From: Parasponia andersonii
Lineage: Eukaryota; Streptophyta; Magnoliopsida; Rosales; Cannabaceae
DNA length: 64,000 nucleotides
Reading direction: 5' to 3'
Assembly: GCA_002914805.1 (NCBI GenBank)
Contig: JXTB01000250.1
Span: forward strand, 253,242-317,241
This document shows positions 39,319 through 50,985 of the stretch, in pieces. The translations under genes and the position numbers were made by a program. Position 1 is the stretch's first letter, and every line of letters begins with the position of its first letter. The notes below the pieces were generated by a model, which made no database searches, was not told the DNA's origin, and saw only the letters and a list, made by a program, of their open reading frames with translations.

Positions 39319-39319
39319 N
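39319..39319. other. assembly gap (single N)
   Basis: One N inside the (TA)n near the outer end of the LTR. It joins element sequence directly to unrelated flank. Confidence 0.9.
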
Positions 39320-39420
39320 CTGTCCTTCTTTCTCTACTTGAATCTTAAACAAGAATGAAATATAAACTATTTCCCAAAAAAAAAAAAAAAGAAAGAAAGA
39401 AAATTATATATATATACACA

Positions 39421-40757
39421 CGGAGATTATATTCACACCTTCTAATAGCATAAAAGTAGCCCTCTTTCTAAAAAAATAGTTTAATTACAACTTCACCCTT
39501 AATTTTGTTTGTGTACCCCATCAATCTTGCATCAACAAAAACTCAATCCTAAGTTTAGCCAAAAAATAATAATAAATAATAAGGAAAACCATCTAAATGA
39601 ACTCGAGAATATCATTTGGATCGAGGTAGATTATTTCAAACCTCAAAATGACCTATCCCAACACTACTTCAACGTTGATTAGAGGCGGCCTGCCCTGTCG
39701 AAAATAGGCTTGGAGGTAAGACCGACCCATACTGAAAAGTTAAATGAGGAGCCCAGACCAGGTTCTTAGACAGGCCTTAGGTAGGCTAGGCTGGGCTCAG
39801 AACGGGCTAAGATAGGTAGGCCCATTCTTGACACGCTTTAAAAAAATTAAAAAAAATATTATTATATGTATAATTAGTTAAAAATATTAGAAATTTAAAA
39901 ATAAAATTTATTAAATAATATGTTATGTTTTTTTCTTATTGATAAAAATTTTAAAATAATTAAATAAGTTATAAGTATATAAGTTGAATAGTTGATAAAA
40001 AAATTTAAAATAAAAACCTTAAGAAGATTTTTTAGAGTTAGATTCAAATTTGAAATCATAAAAAAATGAGTGAGGGAATGTGTATTTATAGGTATAGGAA
40101 AAAATTTTATTTGAATTGATTTTAAAATATTTTTTTAAAAGAAAAATTGACGGGTCAGCAAATGCGGACTAACCCAGTAGGTCTAGATATATAGGCCCAG
40201 CACATCTCTATCCTTAGGATCGGGCTGATCCCAAGCCTATTTTATTGAGGGTCGGGTCAGCATTTTGCCAGGTCCAACACTAACTACATCCCAAATTCCT
40301 TTCATTTGGATTAAAATAGAGCCTAAGCGCCACTATAATAATGATGGTTATATATTTCAACCTAATAAACTTATAAACCAGTTTGAAGCAATTAAGTAAT
40401 ATATAGAGCTTGATTCTATTTTGATATCTTCTCATATTAAAGAAAAAAACTTTCACTGCGATTAACAAAATGAATTGCAAACTAAAGACAATTGGCTTGG
40501 AGTTGCATAAGCAAGAGCAACTGGAAAAAGAAAAAATAAAACAAGAGAATAAAACAAGATGAGGATTAAAAGAGAGAATGATGAACAAAAAGGAGTAGTA
40601 GAAAATAGGAGTACTGTTATAATATGAAAAAAGTATGGGAAGATGAGGGAAAGTTCAACATGGGGTGCACAAAATTTTCTCCTAGCTTTAAGTTATCCTT
40701 TAAAGTCATTTTACTAGTGGGCGCCTTTATAACAACTAAGGGTGTCAATATAGCCCC
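39421..40757. mobile_element. long-TIR DNA element 1 (probably MULE-like, non-autonomous)
   Basis: The left end, GGAGATTATATTCACACC..., and the reverse complement of the right end, GGGGCTATATTGACACCC..., align for about 100 bp, down to a shared GTG(T/C)ACCCCAT. Flanks on both sides read ATATATATACACA (39408-39420 and 40758-40770), compatible with a target duplication but low in complexity. The interior has no transposase. It includes a GC-richer segment (about 39657-40290) with GGGCT/CCCGAC-rich ends that looks like a nested hAT-type fragment. The same termini occur at 45197-46050. Confidence 0.6.
39657..40290. mobile_element. possible nested non-autonomous hAT fragment
   Basis: GC-rich edges (GAGGCGGCCTGCCC... 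on the left; ...GGTCCAACACTA on the right) surround an AT-rich middle, the usual look of plant hAT derivatives. Read inwards, the ends share TTAG-G--GG-CCTG. No matching 8-bp duplication was found. Confidence 0.3.
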
Positions 40758-40773
40758 ATATATATACACATAC

Positions 40774-43700
40774 TAGGGATGTCAATTTAACCTACGAACC
40801 CGTTCATTTGCTGATACCTGACCTTAATAGAGCCGGTTGTAACTATATATTTAGGTACAGAAGTCGAGTATGGGATATCGTGGTGGGTTCGGAGAGGGTT
40901 TGGATGAAGATGTACCTATCCCTGAACCCAACCATATTATATACATATATATTATTTTTGAAATATAATTAACATATATGTGTATATATATAAATATAAT
41001 TAATGTATATCAAAAAATGTTAAAGCTCATTCCTCAATACTTAAGGAAGCCTAATCCCAAATTCCCAATTAGATACATATCAAACCAAACGATTTGTAGT
41101 CTGTAGAGAAGGGAAAAAAAAACCTAAGCTAAGTAACATTTATTTTCAATAGCAGTTGTTGCCAGTCTCTGTGCAGTCTCCACAAACCACAGTCCACTAT
41201 CCTCTTCCTCTCAAGCACCCTGCCCTTTTGAGATCCTGGGGACAGGGCGAAGTCTTTTCTGCCTCTCAGGCTCCTACTAATCTTTGCTGCCTCTCAACTC
41301 AAATGTAAAGACTTGAGCATTCTATTCTGTTTTCGTTAAACCAAACCCTACGAAACTTGCAGAGTATGCCTTTATATTCTAAATAAACTGTTCTCTTTCT
41401 TATTTTTTTTTAAGCCATAATTTAATTTAATCAAAGGAAAGGAAAAATATGTTGAATAGGTTTTTAAGACTTTGGAACTACAAAACTTCTAAGACTAAAG
41501 TAAATTCTGACCTTTTTGTTGTTGTTATTTGTGGTTATTGTATATTTACTCGTTACATGAGAATTGAACACAATTTTAGTCAACTATTTTGGTAGTTAAT
41601 ACTGAATTATTGTGTGAAAAAATATACTATAGCATTAACACTTTTGTTAAAGTCCTTTTCCATGAAAGAAATATCATGTAGAATTTATGCTTACAATAAC
41701 AAATTCTTTGTCTTATTATTTTCTTTTTTTTTTCTATCTAGTATATTGGCCTATTCTCTAAGCTTTATGGCACTTGGGGAGTTTAAAACTAGCTAAAAAT
41801 ACCAAGTTTATTTACAAATGGAGTTTCAGGAACAATTTGTTCTTACTTTTAGTACATTTCTAATAAAAAGATGAGCAGTGGCACTGAGAGGGCACGTGAA
41901 AGTCTATTAAATAGTTCTGCATTTATTCTTTATTATTATTATTAAAAAAGTGTATTAGTTGTGCAAATATTATTATTAAAGCCTATTCTCTATTATTATT
42001 CTTCCCCCCCCCCCCCAAAGAAGGTGCATTAGTATATGGTTGTCTTCTAATTAAAATATGTAAATAAAAAAAATCTATTAAATAATATATATTTTATATA
42101 CTATTATAGGATCATTAATGATAAAGACAGATAGGAATTAGGATAAATAATTTTTATTAGAAAAGACTCATTCTATTATTTAAAATTTAAATTTCATCAT
42201 ATTACTCCTTAAATTATTAAAAATATTTCATTTAAGTCTTTTGCTTTACATTTTATTTGATTTTTAATATAGTGAACACAAAAGATGCATTTATTATTAT
42301 TTATCATTTCAAGTGGGACTATAATATTGAATATGAAGATGAATTGCAAGTAAGACTATAATTGAAATATACGTACTCATTTTGTATGAATATGTATTTC
42401 TTATAGATACTATGAGTGGTGGTAGTGAACTAGCTGAAAGATTTAAATCAAAGTCTTAGTGATGGATCAATTACTCAAACTTCTTCACCAGCACAACATA
42501 AAGAACGAACATCTAGGCCAGGAATACCTTTAAATAATTCTCATCCACCTCCTATAGAAAATCTTAAGAAAGGATCAAATGAGAATGTGAATGATAGTAA
42601 TCATGTTACTCTTACGAATGAATATTCACTTAAAGATTCTACATTACTTGCTAAAAGAAAATTGACTTCGGATGTTTGGAATCATTTTAAAAGATAAAAT
42701 ATTGATGGGTTAATGAAGGCAATTTGTAATTATTGGGAAAAGAAGTTAGAATATGGAAGTAAGAATGGTACTATTCATTTGGGTAAACATTGGAAAAGAT
42801 GTTTTTTTCGAAATACAAAAGACATTAGGCAATCCATGTTGAATCCAAATAAAGTTAATAATGATAGGAAAACTACAATTGTTACATATGTACTTGATCA
42901 AGAGCAATCTAGGAGAGATTTGGCAGAGATGATCATTTTACATGAGTATTTACTTTCTATGGTTGAGTATATAGGATTTAGATGATACTCATTCAACTTA
43001 CAACTAATGTTTAAGATAGTGTTAAGAAACATAGTAAAGAATGATATTTTGAAGTTTTTTAATGAGCATAAAGTCAAAATTAAGTCTTTCATTGACACTA
43101 TTAAAAGTAGAGTTAGTATCACAATAGATACGTGGACTGTTAACAACCAAAAGAGGTAGTACATGATTATTACATCAAATTTTATAGACAACTCATAGAA
43201 ATTACACAGTTATATTCATATATATATATATATATATATATTTATATTTTGATAATAAAGTTTAATCATAATTGTAACTATTGTATTCTTGTCTGCTAAG
43301 TTTATATACATACCTACTCCAAACAATGTAGAGACTATCAATGAGGCACTCTTTCATACTCTAATAGATTGGAACCTTGATCGTCAGTTGTCTTCCTTAA
43401 TAATTGATAATTGTACCAATAATGATAGTATGATTTCGAAGATAAAAGAGAAACTTGATAAAGATTTACTTTTATTGGATGGGAAATTGCTTCACATGAG
43501 GTGTGCTACACATATTTTGAATTTAATTATGAAAAAGGGGCTAATTAGATTTAAAAAATGAATAAAGAATGTTCGTGAAAGTATTAATATTTGGAAGGCC
43601 ACATCTAAGAGAGTATAAAAGTTTGAAAACTCAGCTAAATAATTGGACATACCATGTACTAAGAAGTTAGTCCTCAATTGTAAAACTAGATTGAATTCTA

Positions 43701-45066
43701 TATATTTGATACTTAAAATTGCTTTACTTTACAAGCTTGTTTTTTGACGTTTAAGGTTACGTAAACTGCAATATAATGTGTTCCTTCTGATAAAGATTGG
43801 GAAGTTGCTGAAGAGTTATGTCATAGACTAGAGAGATTTTATAATGTTATTTTCATTATTTCTAGGACATGTTATCCTATCGCTAATTTATTCTTCATTG
43901 AGATTTGTGAGTTAAGATTATCTCTAAATCATTGGATTGATTCTAGTAGACTAGAAATAAGAGAGATGTCATTTGTAATGATAGAAAAGTTTGAGAAATA
44001 CTTGGACGAAGTTTATGGGGTTTTGACAATAACAAATGTATTGGATTCAAGATATAAAATAAAATCCTTCAAATATTATTTTCCTTTGATTTTTGGAATT
44101 CGTACTTCAAGTAAACTAGATAAGATTTATAGTAATATGGATGATTTGGTAAAGGAATACCAATTAAAGTATAATAGAAAAGTGATGCAAAATTGTCATA
44201 AGGCTGGTACTTCAAAGATGGATAGCTTTTCTTGTAGTTCTAAGGTTACTTTTTCCTTTGACTCTTTGTACGTTTTTTATGCATGGATGGAAAATGAAGA
44301 GACTGTTGAAGAAGTGAAATCAGAGTTGGACTTTATTTAGAAGACTCTGTCCATCTTAGAGTTGATAATTTTGATATATTAGATTGGTGGAAGATATAAA
44401 GAGTGAAATAATATCCTATCTTGCAACAAATTTCTAAGGATATTACGATATTCCTATGTCAACAGTTGCTTCAGAATTTGCTTTTTTTATTAGTGGCAGA
44501 GTTTTAAACCTACATCGTAATAGACTCTTACCATCAATATTAGAAGTATTGATGTATACTCAAGATTGGTTATGGTCTGAAATGAGACATAAATTTTGAG
44601 TTATTATTATACATTTTAGTTTGTACTTCTTTTGTTTCAATAATTTGCTAATTATTTGTTTGTATCTTTTTGTTAGATTCAACCAACTCTTCAGATGGTA
44701 TTGTTATGTTTGTTTGGGATGATAGTGAAGGAGACGATGTTACTGATGTTGAGATAAATTTATTCATAATTATTTAATTGATTAATATTTTAAGAAAAAG
44801 AAAATAATATTATTCTTTTCATTTTTTAGGCCAAATTGAACATAATAAAGGAAGTCGAACCAATGGCATGAGGAACAAGGAATTCGAACAAGATTGAAAG
44901 TTATTTCAGAATATTACGATATATAATCTTTTATTTATTGTTCTTTTGTGTTAGACAATTGTTATGTTTTTTAGACTTATTTTATTTTAGATTATTGTAA
45001 TATATTGGATCTTATTTAAACTTGAGACTTCTTTAATTTTGTGTATTTTATATGAATCATATAATG
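40774..45066 (+). mobile_element. hAT superfamily DNA transposon, decayed
   Basis: The left end is TAGGGATGTCAATTTAACC followed by CCCG-type subterminal sequence, typical of plant hAT termini. A decayed BED/RNase H-fold transposase occupies 42417-44600, with short 3' exon-like pieces near 44676-44760 and 44830-44900. No right terminal repeat is present: the sequence runs into (TA)n and the N at 45067, so the right end is lost or collapsed. It lies between the two long-TIR elements at 39421-40757 and 45197-46050. Confidence 0.68.
42417..44600 (+). pseudogene. hAT transposase remnant (BED finger, RNase H-like core, C-terminal dimerisation region)
   Basis: Order of parts: a BED-type zinc finger at about 42665-42830 ('AICNYWEKK ... 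GTIHLGKHWKRC'), where the expected second Cys is Trp; the first catalytic-region motif at about 43108-43160 ('RVSITIDTWTVNNQKR'); 'FIYIPTPNN', then 'LIIDNCTNND' with the second conserved Asp region at about 43400-43430; 'LDSRYKIKSF' near 44042; and the hAT C-terminal dimerisation motif at about 44463-44590 ('VASEFAF', 'GRVLNLHRNRLLPSILEVLMYTQDWL'). The frame is broken by stops at several points, for example after 'NHFKR' near 42695 and after 'NNQKR' near 43158, and by a (TA)n-bearing insert or intron at about 43205-43290. It cannot encode an active enzyme. Confidence 0.85.
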
Positions 45067-45067
45067 N
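45067..45067. other. assembly gap (single N)
   Basis: One N at the start of a (TA)n array where the right end of the hAT element should lie. Confidence 0.9.
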
Positions 45068-45103
<36 letters not shown>

Positions 45104-45196
45104 TCTTTATGAGAATTTTACAAGTGCATGTAAAATGTAGCAATTATATTTGTATCCCCTTTTATTTTACATCTTTCCCTCTACATTTATATTTTG

Positions 45197-46050
45197 AGGG
45201 CCTATATTTATACCCCAAAATAGTATAAAAGCACCCCTAAATGAATTGACTCTACAAAATAAATTTAATTCCTTCCTCTCCACCATCTTCTCTAATTCTT
45301 CCGTCAAATCACCGGAATATATAGGAAATAAGAAAGAACAGTAGATAAGTATTATCAACCTATAAAATCTCAAGATTTAATTGACGAGCAATCTTCTCTA
45401 CTTTTTTTTCTTCCTATTTTTATAACTTTTTGTTTAGTTTGTTTTATTTTTTCCTCATCAGCTTTTGGCCATAACTTTCAACCCCTTTTCCGTTTTATGA
45501 TTTTTATGATATTCACTACCTTACTAAAAAAAAAGTAAGAAAAAACAAAAAGAAAAGCAAAATAAGTACAGACACCTTATTGTGAGAATTGTTGTGTAAC
45601 TCCATTAACTTCACAACCAATAAAATGGAGTAAACCCATCACCAAGCTAAAATATAATCCAATTACCATCATAATCTCAAGCAACCAATTCAACAATTCC
45701 TTAGGAGATTTCAGCTAGTTGATTATATTCATACTTTAAGCCCTCTTTCACTCTTTTATTTTATTTACAGGTTAATTTTAGTCTATATGATTAACTTTTC
45801 TTGTAAATTGATTTTCATTCTATAGTTATGAGTACAAAGGAATATTCTTTTATTAAAAAAGGGAATTCGATGAAAGCTTAAATGAAAACTAAATTTTAGA
45901 TGTGGGTTAAATTTAATGGTTTTTAGAGTGTACTGTTTAAAATTATCCATTATAGTCTTTTTAGATAAATTACTAATTAATAATTTCAAAAAAAAAAAAA
46001 CCATAAAAGGGCGCCTTTACTCTAATTGCGGGTGCAAAGATAGTCACCCT
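45197..46050. mobile_element. long-TIR DNA element 2 (same family as element 1)
   Basis: The left end, AGGGCCTATATTTATACCCC..., and the reverse complement of the right end, AAGGGTGACTATCTTTGCACC..., align for about 45 bp, both reaching a GC(A/G)CCC block. They match the termini of 39421-40757. The 854-bp interior shows no transposase. Flanks TATATTTTGA and TATACTTTTA are 8/10 alike, which weakly supports a 9-10 bp target duplication. Confidence 0.55.
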
Positions 46051-46294
46051 TATACTTTTAGATTTGGGAATGCTTTGCAAGATAATTAAGACATATTTCT
46101 GCCATTAGTTTGAGGAAAATTCTCCGTCTAGAAACATATCAGCACAATATATTTAGTAATTACCACTTTTCTTATACTTTAAGATTTGGGAATGCTTTGC
46201 AAGATTACCAATTAAGACATATTTCTGCCATTATTCGAGGAAAATTCTCCATCTAGAAACATATCAGCACAATATATTTAGTAATTACCACTTT
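46051..46294. repeat. 122-bp tandem duplication
   Basis: Copy 1 is 46051-46172 and copy 2 is 46173-46294. Both begin TATACTTT, continue GATTTGGGAATGCTTTGCAAG and end ...TTACCACTTTTCT, with a few substitutions and small indels. Copy 1 starts exactly at the right end of long-TIR element 2. Confidence 0.85.
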
Positions 46295-49126
46295 TCTTGC
46301 ATATTTTTTATGACCATTGATTTGGGAAATTTATCCCTACATAAATTAAAATTCAAATTTTTTCATCTAGTTTTAGTATTTCAATTCATATCCTACAAAA
46401 GAAATGATGATACATCAAATTAAAAACTTAAATGAAAATTAAAAAAATTAATTAGGCTCGTTTAAATTTTAAAATATTGTTACGTTCAGTGGTCGGACAT
46501 GAATTATTTTTAGTGTCATTAATTGGATATGAATTAACTAGAACACAAAATTAGATTGATGATTTGTATTAAATTAAGAGATAAATTTGTTTCTATTCAT
46601 AAATCTGATTGTATACATTTTTCATGACTCGTTTGTGAAAATATGAACATACATTAGCAATTATACATTTATGCATGCAGTACCTCATTCCTTGGAGAAC
46701 TTTAGCGAAAGGAAGTTTTGGTAATATAGTACACGATAAATGCATCGATTAAATGTACGGAATCCGTTCATTTGAAAGAGTATATAAGAAGAGTTTTCAT
46801 CAATAGAGATTTTAATTGAAAACGCTATTGAAAACGCTCCTATAATTAAAAAGATCAAAAGAAAAGAGAGGACAACGTAAAATGAGAACACGTTACTTTG
46901 TACAAATTTAGTAATTAAAGTTTTAACTTCAAAAGGAATTTTGATCCCAACCTCTTTATGGCTAAACATACTTTTATTTGTATGTACCCGAAAATCGACC
47001 CGTATCTTTTTAATTTGAACTTTATTAGGAAGTGTTCTTGATTTATAGAAAATTTCCTTGATTTGAAACAGTCATAAGGACAAAGAATTTCGACCAATTC
47101 CAACGACAATGATTGGTTAGTACTAATCGCATTTCGTCTAGAAAAACAAGAAATATTTTTCAAAAGTTGACAATACTTTTAACTTTTTCTTTGTCCTTTT
47201 TTTTTTCCGCAATCTTTTTTCGGAAAATATTTTCTTTTTGGTTTTTAGCCAACAGAATTGCATTAATTGAACCAAGTCAGGAAACGGAGAGACGAACTTT
47301 GGCAGCCGCAAACCGAGATGTTCTATACATTGATGATCATACGCGGACGAAATTGGGTTTAGGCGTGTTGAAACCGTAGGACCACGGTTGTGACATTTTC
47401 CTACCATGTTTTTCTTATTGAAGTAAGTCAAAGGTCGATTTCGTAATTTCAGGTGGTTTGTTCTGAGTTTTATATTTTTTTATTCATATATTTGTTTATT
47501 TATACTTTGTTGAGTGCTGTACTAAGGGTGACCTCAAAAGTCTATGATAAATTAAATGCCCTTCATGTATCAAAAGAAAAATCATTTCAACGCCTTTTTC
47601 TCTTATGTTATCATAAATTGACATAAAATATGTGAAATTTTAATTAAGAAAATATTAATCGATCGTGATAACCACGTTTTCTTAATGCAGAAAGTCACAG
47701 CTCGAATCTTCAACCCCGTTCGATAAAAAAAATAAAAATTAAAAAATTAAAAAAAAGTACAGTAATTACATTTGAGAAAATGTCAATATGCCATGGGCCA
47801 TATAGTTACACTTTTTTGAGAATATGTAGTATGAACAAACATATATAGAGAGAGCCTCACAAAGTGCTTGAATGACATTTGCAATATATAGCAATCTGCA
47901 TTCGTAATAAGACAAGTTCAATTCACTAGATCGTTCACAATTGCATTATTAGATTCCACATCAAGTACCTAGTTCTGATTCTTTGACCAGTCACAATAGC
48001 ACTTTAGCTTTGCAGTTTCAGCATCTAGTTTCCAAGCATGTAAAAAGTACGTTATTTCATATTGTTGCTCGTTGAGACTCGAGACTATGGACTCGAAACT
48101 GAAAACTTATAAGTTCCTTAATCAAACATGAATTTTTTTTAATCTTCATAAAGCAGTAACAGAAAAAAGTACTCAAATGTTCATATATGTATGGAAGTTT
48201 ATTCTGTAAGTTATTTTCTTGAAAGGATACAAGAAACTGTAGGTTTGAAACTGTATTTTTCGACATGATTGAGCAAAAAAAAAAAAAAAAGACGGGAAGT
48301 CTTCAAGTATAGCAATTCCTAAAAGAGTTATTAAGTAGCATTAAATAGGGGTATAGCTGTACATGAGTTGAGTCAGATTGATTTTACATTTTTTTTTTTT
48401 TAAAAAAAACGCAACCATAGGCGTTAGTTTGGGAAAATCGTAACGTAACTTGTTAAAGAAATCCAACAACTTCATTCAGTTGATTTGGATTGGGTTGAGA
48501 GTTTTTTTTTTTCTTGTTTATTTTAGTTTTCACTTTTTTTTTAAAATATGCTTTTGAATCTTAGTATGATTATTAAATATTTATTATTTTGCTTTAGCTA
48601 GTTTAATCATTATAATGTAAAAATTTAGATCTATATAAATTCTAACAAATTATATACCAATATAAGCTAATAAGTGATTTTTTTAATGTCATTTTTTATA
48701 TTTAAGAAGTTCAGGTCAGCTGGATTAGGTTATTTGGGTTGGAAATTCCTCAACTTATACCCGACCCGTAGCGTTGGTTTAAAATAATTATAACTTGGAA
48801 ACCACGTACATTCTAATCATGTTATTATTTTCAGTTTGGATTAGAATGTGTTGTCGGATTATTGCGAGTGTAGATAGCTAAATCTACAATTATGAGATCC
48901 TTAGGCCACCAGCAACCTACAAAAATAGAAGGTTATAAGAGCACTTATTGGACACTGGGATAGTGGCAGCAGAAGATGAAATAGTGGATGGAAACAATAG
49001 AAAGCAAGGATCAAAAAAATGAAATAGTGAATAGTGTGGAGTAAAGGTACGATAGATGAATTAGCCTTAGGAACTTGTGAGTTGGGAAGAACACTCAGAG
49101 TCTCAGATGACTGAGCGTTTGAGATG
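46295..49126. other. intergenic region
   Basis: No recognised gene. 46685-47431 has overlapping frames of 80-97 codons on both strands and lower AT content than its flanks, but no family signature. 48345-48780 begins GGGGTATAGCTGTACATGAG and has TTGGATTGGGTTGAGAG and CCCGACCCG motifs, resembling a decayed non-autonomous hAT; no right terminus was identified. Confidence 0.4.
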
Positions 49127-49129
49127 TTA

Positions 49130-50127
49130 GAGTCCGTTTGATTAGAAGTAATAGAAAGGATCCGAAAAAACCTTATTCTGTTATTTGATTGGTAAATGTA
49201 CTCAAAAAAAAGACATCTGGTGGAATGGAATATTATTTTAAACCTTTTTTTTTTTTTTTTTTTTTTCCAAATAACCCTTGGTCCATTTCTCATACGACTT
49301 CCTCCAGACCACAGAACACCATCCACCATCCATGCCCTCTTCGCTGCTGACTCTCCTCCAAGAACGTGCCATTATAGACCCTCCAACTTTCTGGATTCAT
49401 CTCCATGCACTGACCAGAGAGGTGAGAAAGGTTAATGTCTATGAAATTATTAGACACTTTGTATAGATCTCTCTGTTATTTGTTATCATGTCTATGAAAT
49501 GTTTGTTTGTTTTGGAGGGGCAAGTTTAGGAAAGAATCATTTTCTGGGATTTGGATCATGTACCACCAGGATCGTCATGGCCTTTGCTGTAAAAGCTTGT
49601 GATTCCTAACTCTGTTAGGAATGGTCGTCCTCCTTTAGACGATCATGTTTGTTTTTCTTGTTTTGATGTTGCTTTTGTCTTTTTGTCTTTTTTTTTTTTT
49701 TTATGGCTATTTGCGTTTGTTTTCTTTTTGGGATATTTGGTGCCATCCTTGTATTATTGTCTTATTAATAATACTTATATGAATAAGTTTTAAGCTAAAG
49801 TAAAGACATTATTAAAAATATGACATTAATAAAATAATTTAATGTTTAATGTAATTTAAAATGCTAAAATATTCATTTTCAACCTAAGAGTATTTTTTTC
49901 ATAATACAGCTAATTCTATTATTTTCTATAATCAACTAAACATAAAAATGTTCTTTTTTAGTTATTGATTCTACCACTCTAACTAAACATCTTAATTATA
50001 TTACTCTCTTTTTTTATTCTACATTAATTATTATTATTATTATCATTATTATAATGATTCTACCACTCTAACTAAACATCTTAATTACATTACTCTTTTT
50101 TTTTCATTCTACATTAATTATTATTAC

Positions 50128-50168
<41 letters not shown>

Positions 50169-50191
50169 CACCAACGCAACCAAACAGGCTC
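49130..50191. mobile_element. PIF/Harbinger-like (Tourist-type) element with TTA duplication
   Basis: The left end, GAGTCCGTTTGATTAGAAG, and the reverse complement of the right end, GAGCCTGTTTGGTTGCGTTG, are the familiar Tourist-like terminus. Both sides are flanked by TTA (49127-49129, 50192-50194), the PIF/Harbinger target duplication. At 1062 bp it is long for a MITE. It has no transposase and contains an internal 89-bp tandem duplication plus (TTA)n. Confidence 0.55.
49967..50144. repeat. 89-bp tandem duplication inside the Harbinger-like element
   Basis: GATTCTACCACTCTAACTAA starts at 49967 and again at 50056. The two copies match through CATTCTACATTAATTATTAT and differ mainly in (TTA)n length. 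Confidence 0.8.
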
Positions 50192-50985
50192 TTAGATTAT
50201 AACTTTATAACGTAAGTTTTATAACGTAAGTATGAGTGTTCGATGGATCATGTCCGTCCTTGTTAAGATGGATAAGATTGATGGATACTTATAGGGGTGT
50301 TAGACAGCTATCAGTCTCATTTCTCTCTCATTCAGTTGAGAGGAGTCTCTAATATTTCACTTGTTCATGGCTCAGTTGAGGACGTGACTCCTCTTTGTAC
50401 TTAATCTGTTTGGAACTTGGATTTTTAAAATGAAAGAAAAAAAAATGCTAAGTGATTTCATTTTTTTTATTTAGATTGAAACAAAAAATGTTAGAATTTC
50501 CTTTTTTAAGAAAAGTAAGAATTTAATTTAATGTTATTTTTTAAGTATATAGAATGTTGAGATATTAATTAGTAAAACAAAGAGTGTCGAAATAAAATTT
50601 TTAGAAAAATATACATATATTTTTTTCTTCTCACGACTTTTTTCTTGTAATTCTTTTTTCTTCAAAATCCGGATCCCAAGCCAGAGTGGCTGTGGGTGTA
50701 AATATATCCCACTCTTTCCTTGGGTTATCTGAAGACATATGTCTCTTCTTGTTAGCCGTTTAAGACTGGAGTAGGCTCATCTTGATTAGGTGGCATGGTT
50801 GTTCATTTTCTTCAAGGGTAGTCTTGGTACCGAGGCAACTAGTCTTAAGAGGCTTAGCGGATGGACATGTGGAATACTTGGGGGTGGACTTATCTCAAGA
50901 AGTTTAACTAGGAGACACGTGGCAACCTTATTTCCTTTGCTTCGGGATTCGTGCGCCACGTGGTGAAATGGTTGGTTGGTGACCC

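Larger units (their letters stand above)
30764..39319 (-). mobile_element. non-autonomous LTR retrotransposon (LARD type), fossil
   Basis: Two near-identical direct repeats, visible as 30996-33043 and 36974-39318, flank about 3.93 kb of DNA. On the minus strand the LTR runs TGTAAAACCCC ... GGTTGTGACA. The interior begins with TTTTGGTATTAGAGC, close to the initiator-Met primer site, and ends with a purine tract AAGGGGGGGATGA directly before the 3' LTR. The interior has no gag or pol motif and only one frame over 60 codons, so it fits a large retrotransposon derivative mobilised in trans. Visible LTR parts differ at about 5% by eye, suggesting an age around one to a few million years. Both outer ends fall in assembly gaps, so target duplications cannot be checked. 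Confidence 0.82.
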
